Source: CAZFLM01 sp964519955 (GTDB lineage Bacteria; Armatimonadota; Chthonomonadetes; Chthonomonadales; CAJBBX01). From it: a DNA stretch of 64,000 nucleotides. The notes beneath the pieces are model-generated. The model saw only the letters and a program-made list of their open reading frames with translations. It was not told the DNA's origin and searched no databases. A program made the position numbers and the translations under genes. This document shows positions 33,889 to 43,000 of this stretch, piece after piece (position 1 is the stretch's first letter; every line of letters starts with the position of its first letter). Where the stretch lies: positions 62,001 through 126,000 of the forward strand of contig CAZFLM010000002.1 of NCBI GenBank assembly GCA_964519955.1, in the 5' to 3' direction.

Positions 33889-33897
33889 TGCTACAAT
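33889..33897 (+). promoter_or_regulatory. Extended -10 promoter of the Gfo/Idh gene
   Basis: TGCTACAAT (33889-33897) has the TGn extension plus TACAAT. No good -35 lies at the right distance. The transcript would start near 33904, 83 bases before the coding start. Confidence 0.5.
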
Positions 33898-33986
33898 GCA
33901 CCAGTCGGGAGGACCGCATTTGTGCGGGGCCCCGCCTGTGCGCGCGGCGTAACCGCGCCCGACTACAGCCTGCACGGAGTTCCGCC

Positions 33987-35051
33987 TTGGCAGCCAAGAA
34001 GACCAAGAAGTCTGCCCGCCTGAAGGTGGGCATCGTGGGCAACGGCGGCATCGGTACCGTCCACGCCCGCGGCTACAGCAAGCTCCCCAACGTCGAGATC
34101 GTCGCCCTCTGCGACCTCATCATCGAGCGCGCCCAGAAGCTCGGGGCCGCGCACGACGTGAAGCGGCTCTACACCGACTACGAGACCATGCTGGCCGAGG
34201 AAGAGCTGGACATCGTCTCGGTCTGCGTGCCGAACTACGTCCACGTACCGATTGCGGTGGCGGCGATCAAGGCCGGGAACCACGTACTCTGCGAGAAGCC
34301 GCTCTCCGTCTGCGCCGCCGAGGGCAAGAAGATCCAGGACGCGCTGCGGGGCGTGAAGACCAAGTTCATGATCGGCATGAACAACCGCTTCCGCGGCGAC
34401 ACCCAGACCCTGCGCAAGTACATCGACGACGGCGAGCTGGGCGAGATCTACTACGCCAAGGCGGGGTGGGTTCGTCGCACGGGCATCCCCGGACTGGGTA
34501 GCTGGTTCACCGAGAAGGCGAAGTCCGGCGGCGGCCCGCTGATCGACATCGGCGTCCACGCGCTGGACCTGACCCTCTACCTGATGGGCAACCCGAAGCC
34601 GGCCTCGGTCTTCGGCGCCACCTACGCCAAGCTCGGCCCGGTGGGCAAGGGCATGGGCGACTGGGGCACTCCAGAGAAGGGCGGCAAGTTCGACGTGGAG
34701 GACCTCGCGGTCGGGCAGGTCCGCTTCGCCAACGGCGCCACGCTCGTGCTAGAGGCCTCGTGGGCGCAGTACTGCAAGGAAGAGCGCCTCTACAACGAGC
34801 TGTACGGAACCAACGGCGGCGCCACGCTGGAGCCCTTCCGCATCTACACGGAGCGCTATGGCCAGCCGATCGACATCACCCCGGCATACCGCCAGCTCGA
34901 CGGCCACGAGACGGAGATCGCCTACTTCGTCCAGTGCGTCGTCGAGGACAAGACGCCGCTGGCGACGATCGACCAGGCGGTCGACGTCATGAAGATACTC
35001 GACGGCATCTACGAGTCGTCCAAGACCGGCGCATCGGTCGCGATCAAGTGA
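33987..35051 (+). CDS. Gfo/Idh/MocA-family oxidoreductase
   Basis: The 354-residue protein has the N-terminal Rossmann motif VGIVGNGGIGTVHARGY, then VSVCVPNYVHVPIAV, HVLCEKPLSV (the EKP catalytic Lys) and DIGVHALDLTLYLMG (the conserved His). The start is taken as TTG at 33987, eight bases after ACGGAG. Upstream in-frame codons give an unlikely Cys/Arg-rich extension and lie within the promoter region. The N-terminus is basic (AAKKTKKSARLK). Such enzymes oxidise sugars or cyclitols with NAD(P). The sugar isomerase gene follows by 60 bases, suggesting a catabolic pair for an inositol- or glucoside-type compound. Confidence 0.9.
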   Translation: MAAKKTKKSARLKVGIVGNGGIGTVHARGYSKLPNVEIVALCDLIIERAQKLGAAHDVKRLYTDYETMLAEEELDIVSVCVPNYVHVPIAVAAIKAGNHVLCEKPLSVCAAEGKKIQDALRGVKTKFMIGMNNRFRGDTQTLRKYIDDGELGEIYYAKAGWVRRTGIPGLGSWFTEKAKSGGGPLIDIGVHALDLTLYLMGNPKPASVFGATYAKLGPVGKGMGDWGTPEKGGKFDVEDLAVGQVRFANGATLVLEASWAQYCKEERLYNELYGTNGGATLEPFRIYTERYGQPIDITPAYRQLDGHETEIAYFVQCVVEDKTPLATIDQAVDVMKILDGIYESSKTGASVAIK

Positions 35052-35111
35052 CGCACCTAGGGGGCGGGCCGTCCGGCTCGTCCCCCATTGCATCTCACAG
35101 GAGAACCAACG

Positions 35112-36116
35112 ATGGGTAGACCTGTCACGCTTGTGACCGGGCAGTGGGCGGACCTCCCCCTGGAGACCCTCGCGCAGAAGGCGGCGGGCTTCGGCTACGA
35201 CGGCCTGGAGCTGGCGACGTGGGGCGACCACTTCGACATTCGCGAGGGCAGCGGACCGAACGCCGCGGCCTACTGCAAGTCGCGCCATGAGATCCTGAGC
35301 AAGAACGGCCTGAAGGTCTGGGCGATCGCGGCGCACCTGGTGGGCCAGGGCGTGCTGGACCGCATCGACGAGCGCCACAAGGCCATCCTGCCGCCGCACG
35401 TCTACGGCGATGGCGACCCCGCGGGCGTGAACAAGCGCGCCGCCGAGGAGCTGAAGCTGGCCGCCGTGGCCGCCAAGAACCTGGGCGCCAAGATCGTCAC
35501 CGGCTTCACCGGCTCGTCGATCTGGCACCTGGTCTACTCGTTCCCACCGGTCACCCCCGGCCAGATCGAGGCCGGCTACGAGTTGCTGAAGGAGCGCTTC
35601 ACCCCGATCCTCGACGTGTTCGAGGAGAACGGCGTGAAGTTCGCGCTGGAGGTGCACCCGACCGAGATCGCGTTCGACCTCTACAGCGCCGCCAAGGCGG
35701 TCGAGGCGCTCGACGGCCATCCCGCGTTCTGCTTCAACTACGACCCGAGCCACTTCGGCTACCAGGGCGTCGACTACGTGAAGTTCATCTACGAGTTCGC
35801 CGAGCGGATCGTCCATGTCCACATGAAGGACGTGTGGTGGTCCGAGACCCCGACGCGCGCGGGCGTGTTCGGCGGCCACTCCAACTTCGGCGACGTAGAC
35901 CGCTACTGGGACTTCCGCTCCCTCGGCCGCGGCTCCATCGACTTCGAGGAGATCGTCCGCGCCCTCAACCGCGTGAAGTACCAGGGCCCGCTCTCGGTGG
36001 AGTGGGAGGACAGCGGGATGGACCGCGAGCACGGCGCCGCCGAGGCCTGTGCGTTCGTCCGCAGCGTCGACTTCCCGCCGAGCGACATCGTCTTCGACGC
36101 CCAGTTCGACCGCTGA
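35112..36116 (+). CDS. Sugar phosphate isomerase/epimerase (xylose isomerase-like TIM barrel)
   Basis: The 334-residue protein shows AP-endonuclease-2/xylose-isomerase-like features: AAGFGYDGLELATWGDHF, GAKIVTGFTG, VKFALEVHPTEIAFD (metal-binding Glu), CFNYDPSHFGYQGVD (Asp/His), IVHVHMKDVWW (His) and GPLSVEWEDSGMD (Glu). These fit the IolE/IolH/3-ketoglucoside isomerase superfamily. CAGGAG precedes the ATG at 35112. It is paired with the Gfo/Idh enzyme and followed by a terminator. Confidence 0.9.
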   Translation: MGRPVTLVTGQWADLPLETLAQKAAGFGYDGLELATWGDHFDIREGSGPNAAAYCKSRHEILSKNGLKVWAIAAHLVGQGVLDRIDERHKAILPPHVYGDGDPAGVNKRAAEELKLAAVAAKNLGAKIVTGFTGSSIWHLVYSFPPVTPGQIEAGYELLKERFTPILDVFEENGVKFALEVHPTEIAFDLYSAAKAVEALDGHPAFCFNYDPSHFGYQGVDYVKFIYEFAERIVHVHMKDVWWSETPTRAGVFGGHSNFGDVDRYWDFRSLGRGSIDFEEIVRALNRVKYQGPLSVEWEDSGMDREHGAAEACAFVRSVDFPPSDIVFDAQFDR

Positions 36117-36142
36117 GCCGCACGCTCCACGGTACTCCTTCA

Positions 36143-36185
36143 GGGCCCGCCCTCCCGTCTGGCGATGGGGGTGGCGGGCCCTTCT
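36143..36185 (+). terminator. Terminator of the oxidoreductase-isomerase operon
   Basis: GGGCCCGCC (36143-36151) pairs with GGCGGGCCC (36173-36181), followed by TTCT. Confidence 0.6.
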
Positions 36186-36286
36186 CTGCGTCATTCGCCC
36201 CGGTTTCGATAGGCTCGGCGCCCCTGTGGCGAACATAGGGGTGGAGCGCGACCTGCCGCGAACACCGGTCGGCGCACGGAGCCAGG

Positions 36287-36883
36287 ATGGTCACCGCTGA
36301 GACGCCGGACCGGTGCAGCACAGGAGCGGCTGCAGTGGCCCGCACACGGCAGGCGCACGCCCGCCCGACGACCGAGGAACTGCAGGCCGCCTACCTCGAG
36401 GACGTGTACGCCTTCGTCGCGCGCCGCCTCGCCCGCCGCGAGGACGCCGAGGATGTGACGGCGGAGGTGTTCGCGGCGGCGTTCGAGGCGCTGCCGAAGT
36501 TCAAGGGGCAATGCGAGCCGCGCCTCTGGCTGCTCGGCATCGCCCGGCGCAAGGTGGCGGACGCCCTGCGACGCTGCCGCCGCCACCCCGAGCTGCTGGC
36601 CAAGCACGATGCCACCGAGTTGGACGCCATCCCCGCACCGACACTCGCCCCGGAGAGCGCCGCGCTCAGCGCCGAGGAAGCGCGCATCGTCCGCGAGATC
36701 GTCGCGAAGCTGAGACCTGCCTGGCGCGACGCCCTCATGCTGCACTACGCCGACGGCCTCACCATCGACGAGGTGGCCGTCGTGATGCGGCGCTCGCCCG
36801 CCGCGGCCAACAGCCTCTTGCAGCGGGCACGGGCAACGCTCTACCGCGAGGGCAAGTCTTACTTCGTGGACGCGGAGGAGTGA
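36287..36883 (+). CDS. ECF sigma factor
   Basis: The 198-residue protein has region 2 (LQAAYLEDVYAFVARRL, REDAEDVTAEVFAAAFEAL, RLWLLGIARRKVADALRR) and region 4 (LRPAWRDALMLHYADGL, TIDEVAVVMRRSPAAANSLLQRARATLYR). GGAGCCAGG lies before the ATG. Five bases separate it from the membrane protein downstream, which probably is its anti-sigma partner. Confidence 0.88.
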   Translation: MVTAETPDRCSTGAAAVARTRQAHARPTTEELQAAYLEDVYAFVARRLARREDAEDVTAEVFAAAFEALPKFKGQCEPRLWLLGIARRKVADALRRCRRHPELLAKHDATELDAIPAPTLAPESAALSAEEARIVREIVAKLRPAWRDALMLHYADGLTIDEVAVVMRRSPAAANSLLQRARATLYREGKSYFVDAEE

Positions 36884-36888
36884 CCCCC

Positions 36889-38472
36889 ATGAACCCTACT
36901 CCCAGGCCATTCACACCGTCGGTGCTTCTTGGGGCCGCCTACCCCGCCTCCGCGCCCACCGAGACGTTCCGGGCGCACATGGCCCATCTAGGCCGTGCCG
37001 GCGAGCTGTACGTAGCCCGCGCCATCGCATTGCGCCGCCGCATGCGCATTGCCAGCGTGCTCGCGGTCGCCGCGCTCGTCGTGCTGGCGCTGCCGGTCAT
37101 GGGGCCGCGTCTCGCGGAGGGATACCGCCTCCACACCATCGCGGCAGCCCATGCCAACGCGCGCACCGTTCACTCGATCACGTGGTCGATCGGCCGCGAC
37201 GGCAAGCGCACAAAGGTCGCCGAGACGTGGCGGCAGGGCGATCGATTGCGCTCGCTCGGGCCCGACGGGCGGGAGCTTGTCTGCTCTGGCGATACCGCGC
37301 GGGAGTATCTGCCCGCGTCCAATCTGACCCGCTCGGGCGAGCGTCCCACGGCGAGAGACCTTGGCTGGCTGATCGACTGGCGCGCCAGGCTCGGGCTCAG
37401 ATCGGAGATCCGGACCGCGGGCCTTACACAGGTGGACGGCCGCCCGGCGCTCAAGGTCGTGGTTGATGTGGCCCCCAAGCAGTCGCGCATGGTTCTCTAT
37501 GTAGCCCCGGAGACGGACCTCCTCTTTCGAGCGGATCACGAGGCCTACCTGCGCAGCGGCTACCGGACGCTGTCAACCGTCACATATCAGTACGATGAGC
37601 CGATTCCGCCCGGTCGGTTGGCGCTGGACCCCGCGAGGGCCGAGCACGCCCTCAGCATCGCCGAAGGACAGCGCGAGTGGAGCCAGCGCTTCCGGCGCGT
37701 CCTCGCCAGCGTCACCGCCGAGGGCCGGCGCATCGCCATCCGCGACCTGCAGGTGAACGCGCGCGGCGACGTCTTCATCCTCTACACCGACGGCAGACCG
37801 CTGGGCTACCCGTTGTCGGCGACCGCCTGCGTCTGGCGCGTCTCCCAGGTGATCGGCGATCAGTCGACCGACTACCAGCCGCAGCATGAGCAACTCATAC
37901 CGGCGCACGAAGCCGGCATCGTTTCCCTGGACGCCTACACGTATGACGGCGAGCCACTCCACGGTGCGTGGTTCACCAGACGCGAGGGAATGCCAGCCCC
38001 GCCCGCCAAGCACTACACGGTCTGGTTCAGCCGGAGTGACACTGACGTGGCCCCGGCAGCGGAGGGCGAACGCACGCAAGCGGTCTCCGTCAATGTGGCG
38101 ATAGGTGGGCCACCGTGCGCCTTAACGCCCGCCTACATGCCGTACATGGCCGTGCCGGTGAGCGATGCTGAGGTGGAGTTGGCGCATGCGCAGGACCGGG
38201 CCAACGCGATCGAGGCCAGCGGCCATGCAGACGCGCGCGCCGAAGCCGCGTACCGCCGTGTCCTGCGCCTCGCGGCGGCCGCCCATGGCGGAGACGAACA
38301 CAACCTGGACACGCAAGGCGCGTGGTTCGGGCTGTACAGCATGCTGAGCAAGATGGGTCGCAACGCTGAGGCGCGTGCGGCACTGCTGAAGGCGCGCGAT
38401 GCGGAGGCGGTCGCCCCAATGTGGGGCTACGACCAGATCGGCGAAGCGCTGAAGGAGGAGGGGCTGAAGTAG
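36889..38472 (+). CDS. Membrane protein with LolA-like domain and TPR-like C-terminus; putative anti-sigma partner
   Basis: The 527-residue protein follows the ECF gene by five bases. About 55 cytoplasmic residues precede one transmembrane helix (ASVLAVAALVVLALPVMG near 48-65). A LolA/LppX-like beta domain covers about 85-245 (VHSITWSIGRDGKRTKVAETWRQ, GRPALKVVVDVAP, MVLYVAPETDLLFR). A second domain of unknown type follows. A helical end (about 420-520) looks like TPR (AEAAYRRVLRLAAAAHGG, MLSKMGRNAEARAALLKA). The arrangement matches sigma-linked membrane sensors; the anti-sigma role is inferred from position. Confidence 0.65.
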   Translation: MNPTPRPFTPSVLLGAAYPASAPTETFRAHMAHLGRAGELYVARAIALRRRMRIASVLAVAALVVLALPVMGPRLAEGYRLHTIAAAHANARTVHSITWSIGRDGKRTKVAETWRQGDRLRSLGPDGRELVCSGDTAREYLPASNLTRSGERPTARDLGWLIDWRARLGLRSEIRTAGLTQVDGRPALKVVVDVAPKQSRMVLYVAPETDLLFRADHEAYLRSGYRTLSTVTYQYDEPIPPGRLALDPARAEHALSIAEGQREWSQRFRRVLASVTAEGRRIAIRDLQVNARGDVFILYTDGRPLGYPLSATACVWRVSQVIGDQSTDYQPQHEQLIPAHEAGIVSLDAYTYDGEPLHGAWFTRREGMPAPPAKHYTVWFSRSDTDVAPAAEGERTQAVSVNVAIGGPPCALTPAYMPYMAVPVSDAEVELAHAQDRANAIEASGHADARAEAAYRRVLRLAAAAHGGDEHNLDTQGAWFGLYSMLSKMGRNAEARAALLKARDAEAVAPMWGYDQIGEALKEEGLK

Positions 38473-38489
38473 CTCTGGCCGGGCGCGGC

Positions 38490-38879
38490 CTACCGCACGT
38501 AGGGCTGCACCGTCGCGGCGCCCGTGATCGCGGCGTGGTGCCCCACGTTAGAGGTAGCGACGGCCAGCCCGTGCCCCATCGCTGCGGCTGCCGTCAAGGC
38601 ATCCAGCAGACCGACCCCGTGCGAGAGCCGGAGTTGCGCCAAGTGCCAGAGGGCACGCTGCTGGCGATCGGGCGATGGCCAGAGCAGCGCAAGGGGACGC
38701 AGGAACGCGGCAACGTCGCGCAGTTCGTTGGCGTCACGGGCACCGAACGCGAACTCGAGCGCCGCGATGCCCGAGACTACTGGCGGCTGTGCCAGTGCCT
38801 CGATCCACGCGAGGGCCGGTGGGTGTGACCTGCGCAGATCGACCAGGATATCGGTGTCGAGAAGCACGGTACCGCTCAC
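38490..38879 (-). CDS. PIN-domain toxin (VapC-like)
   Basis: The 129-residue protein begins with GTG and reads SGTVLLDTDILVDLRR, the PIN Asp motif. ALEFAFGARD carries the conserved Glu, and GLLDALTAAAAMGHGLAVATSNVGHH carries the downstream Asp and the T-x-N-V-x-H strand. PIN toxins cleave tRNA or rRNA. The GTG overlaps the stop codon of the upstream antitoxin gene (GTGA), the usual toxin-antitoxin organisation. Confidence 0.8.
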   Translation of the reverse strand: MSGTVLLDTDILVDLRRSHPPALAWIEALAQPPVVSGIAALEFAFGARDANELRDVAAFLRPLALLWPSPDRQQRALWHLAQLRLSHGVGLLDALTAAAAMGHGLAVATSNVGHHAAITGAATVQPYVR

Positions 38880-39139
38880 CAGGTTCGCGCTTCGGCTTGC
38901 GCTCGGAGTTGCCGTGCGAAGTCCGGGCTGTCCGGAGCGCCGGCGTACGCACCGAGGCACCCGTTGCTCTGCCAATAGGCAATCAGCTCCGCGCCAGTGG
39001 CTGGCGGCGTCACCAGCTCCAGTTCGGCCCCGGCATCGATGAGCCCGAGCAGGTAGGCTTCGGAACCGAGCCCCGCGCGCGCGGCCAAGCGCGATAGCCT
39101 GGCCCCCTGCTCCGGCGTGAGTTCGAGGGTAAGCGTCAT
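38876..39139 (-). CDS. Antitoxin partner of the PIN toxin
   Basis: The 87-residue protein starts TLTLELTPEQGARLSRLAARAGLGSEAYLLGLID, a beta strand followed by two helices as in ribbon-helix-helix antitoxins. The rest (IAYWQSNGCLGAYAG, PDFARQLRAQAE) would wrap the toxin. GAGGTGAGG precedes the ATG at 39139. It precedes and overlaps the toxin gene. Confidence 0.75.
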   Translation of the reverse strand: MTLTLELTPEQGARLSRLAARAGLGSEAYLLGLIDAGAELELVTPPATGAELIAYWQSNGCLGAYAGAPDSPDFARQLRAQAEARTW

Positions 39140-39199
39140 GTCGTTCCTCACCTCACGCGTCGCCGGACACACAGAGTATGAGACGGGCACCGGCCTTCG

Positions 39200-39658
39200 C
39201 TACGGCGCGATGTGCCGCCAGTGCTCCGCAGGCACGAAGCGCGCCAGGTGCCCAACGTTCATGGTGGCGATCACAACGCCTGCCTCTGCGCCGCCAAGCT
39301 CAAGAGCCTGCGCCGCTATCAGCACGTCGCAGTCGAGTTCCTTGGGATCGGCCGTCGGCGCTCCGGCATTCCGAGCGTCGGCCCACAGCCGCGCTGCGAG
39401 ACGGAGCGCCGAGTCCGTAAGCGGCAGATAGCAGCCAGGGAGGGAGCAGAACGCTTCTAGGCGCTCCAGGCCCAGCGAGTTGCCCGCCCGGCGCAGTTCG
39501 CGCGCCACCTCGAAGTAGGCAATCGCCGGAGCGCGGATGGTCCAACCCGCGACGCGACACTCGACGACCCACTGGCGGCAGCCCTCCGCCTCGGGCACAC
39601 CCCTGCGCATGGTCACGATGCTGAGAGGCGAGGCATCCAGAACGATGGTCCGTGCCAC
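39200..39658 (-). CDS. Second PIN-domain toxin
   Basis: The 152-residue protein starts with GTG: ARTIVLDASPLSIVTMRRG (first Asp). IRAPAIAYFEVARELRR carries the conserved Glu, DCDVLIAAQALELGG the third acidic site, and VVIATMNVGHLARF the terminal strand. It overlaps the preceding antitoxin gene by one base. The C-terminal MNVGH resembles the SNVGH of the neighbouring PIN protein, so the two belong to the same subfamily. Confidence 0.8.
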   Translation of the reverse strand: MARTIVLDASPLSIVTMRRGVPEAEGCRQWVVECRVAGWTIRAPAIAYFEVARELRRAGNSLGLERLEAFCSLPGCYLPLTDSALRLAARLWADARNAGAPTADPKELDCDVLIAAQALELGGAEAGVVIATMNVGHLARFVPAEHWRHIAP

Positions 39659-39945
39659 TAGAACAGCCGCCGCGCGTCAGCGCGGTCCCGCTCGGCGTTC
39701 ATGCCGGCCTTGAGCTGCTCCCAGGCGCGGCGCTCGCCGGCGACGTCCTCCGGAGTCATCGGGCTGTCGTCCGCATCCCACTCGGCGAACAGAGCGAGCA
39801 TCGGATCGGTGCTTGGCACAACGCCGTCGGGCAGGCGTTCGATCACTAACCTGTGGGCCAGTTCCCGTGCGTCGACACCCATCTGGCGCGCCGTAGCGGC
39901 CAAGCGCGCCTCTTCATCCGAGGTCAGTTCCAGCCAGATCGCCAT
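39658..39945 (-). CDS. Antitoxin partner of the second PIN toxin
   Basis: The 95-residue protein begins AIWLELTSDEEARLAATARQMGVDARELAHRLVIERL, a strand-helix-helix layout like the antitoxin at 38876. It ends in an acidic/basic helix (DVAGERRAWEQLKAGMNAERD). GGGAGGTGA precedes the ATG. The two similar antitoxin/PIN pairs lie head to tail only 60 bases apart, suggesting an old tandem duplication. Confidence 0.75.
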   Translation of the reverse strand: MAIWLELTSDEEARLAATARQMGVDARELAHRLVIERLPDGVVPSTDPMLALFAEWDADDSPMTPEDVAGERRAWEQLKAGMNAERDRADARRLF

Positions 39946-40067
39946 GCGGTCACCTCCCGAGCATGCTCACTACCCATGATAGCAGCCTTTGCCGTACAAG
40001 GCAAGCGCGCCAACCGCCCCTCCCCGTGCAGTACACTATCACCAGTACCGCTCGGAGGAACACGCCT

Positions 40068-43000
40068 ATGCGCCGCCTGGTTCTTGCCACCGCTCTCGCC
40101 GTTCTCGCGCTCCCCGCGCTGGGGCAGGCCACCATCGCGCCCGACAGCGCCGTCATGAAGCTCGACGAGATCGGGCTCTACTCGGTCGGATGGGTCTATC
40201 GGGGCAAGGCCGAGCAGCGCTTCCCGGATGGCTGGGCCGGCTTCTTCGATGACTCCTGCGGCGTCGCCTGCCAACCCGCGGCCCCGCAGAACGGCAAGCG
40301 CGCGTTCCTGCTGCACTGCCCCTGGCGCGGTGGAACCGGCGTCGCGTTCCAGCAGTTCAGCATCAAGCTGCCGGCCGGCGCGAACCGCATCACCCTCCGC
40401 GGCGCCGTCGCCATGCGCAGCGACATCATCGTGCAGTCCGACGGCGCCACCTTCCGCGTGTTCGTCGACGGTCAGAAGCTGCTCGACACGAACCGCACCG
40501 ACGACACCTGGAAGCCCTTCTCCTTCGACCTCACCGCGAAGAAGGGCCAGACCGTCGTCGTGCGCTTCGAAACCGACCCCGGCCCGAAGGACAACTCCGG
40601 CTTCGACTTCTCGCTCTGGGGCGACCGCGAGCTGGTCGTCGAGGGAGTCGACTTCGCCACGACCAGGCGCCCCGACCCGCCCGCGCTGAACCTGACGCGC
40701 ATGGGCGACCCGTTCGGCGTGGCCAGTGACGGCATCCAGAAGCTCGACACCTCGGGCACGCCCGGCTTCGACGGCGACACCGCAACGTACACCTACGCGG
40801 GCGCCGACGGCACGATGACCTACCGTTGGAACCGCCCGACCAAGCCTGAGGACCCCGTGTTCGGCGCGATCGCACTGCGCGCCAAGATGAAGGGCGACAC
40901 CGAGGTCGAGATCCCGGTTGCCACCACCGCGAACATCGGCTGGCTGAAGCCCGCCAAGTTCGTCGGCAGCCAGTGGCTCGTGCAGGCGGGGCCGAATGGG
41001 CAGAGCACCTGCGTCGTGAAGTACGACGTGGGCGGGCAGCCCGCCGCGATCACCCTCACCGCGAAGCTCACCGGCAAGCGCCTCCGGCTCGACGTGTCCT
41101 GCGATCAGCCGCTCATCCAGTCGGTCGCGGGCGGCTCGTACGGCCCGGTCATGCGCCGCATCGCCGCCACCTCGCCCTACAACCCGTGCCAGCCGTACTT
41201 CCTGCCGAACGAGAACCTATTCGTCTCGGCCTACCCGAACTGGATGGCATCCAACGCGAGCGAGCACGGCGGCGTGGGCGTCTCGTACTGGGCCATGACC
41301 GACGGCAGCCACAACCCGGTGCGAGAGCAGTTCGTCTACACCGCTGCCTGGCATCTGGCCGAGGTCTTCCCCGAGATCCCGAATCCGGCCTCGCCCTTCC
41401 GGGAGAAACTGGCCGACAAGGTCATCCTCGACATCTGGGGCGGCAAGTACACCGACATCGCGCGCACCTTCGAGACACTGAAGGAGTACGGCATCGACCA
41501 TTGCGCCGCCATCATCCACGACTGGCAGCGGAGCGGCTATGACAACGCCCTGCCGGACCACCTGCCCGCCGCGGCGGACAAGGGCGGCGACGAGGGCATG
41601 AAGGTGCTCGTGCAGACCGGCACGCGCCTCGGCTACCTGGTCTCGCTGCACGAGAACTACGTCGACTACTACCCGAACTACGATCACTACACCGAGAGCG
41701 ACATCTGCCTCAACTCGGAAGGCAAGAAGATCCAGGCGTGGTACAACCCGGGCACGAAGATCCAGTCCTTCGCGGTGAAGCCGACCGCAATCCTGCGCCT
41801 GGCCGCCACGCAGTCGCCCGAGATCAGCCGCCGATTCGGCACGAACTCCAACTACCTCGACGTGCACTCGGCCGTCCCGCCATGGTTCCACATCGACTTC
41901 CGCGCGGGCGAGCCGGGCGCGGGCATGTTCAAGACCGTCTTCGACGCCCACCGCGACCTCTGGGCCTATGAGCGCAAGACCCACCACGGCCCGGTCTTCG
42001 GCGAAGGCAACAACCACGCCTACTGGAGCGGGCTGCTGGACGGCGTCGAGGCGCAGTTCGGCACCGGCTGGGCCGGCAACGAGGGCATGGGCGCGCCGCT
42101 GGCCGTCGACTTCGACCTGCTCCAGATCCACCCGCGCCAGCTCAACCATGGCATGGGCTACTACGAGCGCTGGTGGGGTCGGCCGCAGTGGGGCAGCATC
42201 CCCCCGCTCGCCGTGCTCGACCAGTACCGCATGCAGGAGGTCGTCTACGGCCACGCCGGGTTCCTCGCCGGCAGCGTGTGGAACAACGTGCCCTACGCCT
42301 GGCTGGAGCGCCACCTGATGTCGCCGGTCACCGCGCGCTACGGCACCAAGACGGTGAAGTCGATCCGCTACGAGGTCGGCGGCAAGTGGGTCGATGGCAC
42401 GGCTGCGGCGAAGGCCGGCGAGTGGAAGCGCGTCGAGGTGGCCTACGGCAACGGCCTGACCATCACCGCGAACGACGCCGAGAAGCCGATGACGGTGGAT
42501 GATGTCGTGCTGCCGCGCTTCGGCTGGGTGGCCAAGGGAGCGGGCGTCACGGCGTGGACCGCGCTGAAGGGCGGGGTCGTGGCCGACTACGCGGAGACGC
42601 CGGAGAGCGTGTTCGCCAACGCCCGCGACGCCGCGCTCTGGAACACGAGCGGCATTACCCGCGTGCTGCCCCGCGCCACCAAGGTCGCGCAGACCGGCCC
42701 GCGCTCGTTCTCGGTGACGTACTCGTGGCGCGTCGACGACCTGATGAAGATGGACTGCAACGCGTTCGTCCACTTCTCGAAGAACGCGTTCGACACGTAC
42801 GACGAGCAGATCGTCTTCCAGCAGGACCACGGTATGGCGACCGCTTCGTCGAAGTGGCAGCGCGGCACGGCGTACCAGGACGGCCCCTACACGATCCAGG
42901 TGCCGGCCAACGTACCCGATGGCGACTACTCGTGGACGATCGGGCTCATCAACCCCGGCGGCGGCCGCGTGTCGCTGATGGGTGTGGACGACGGCCACGG

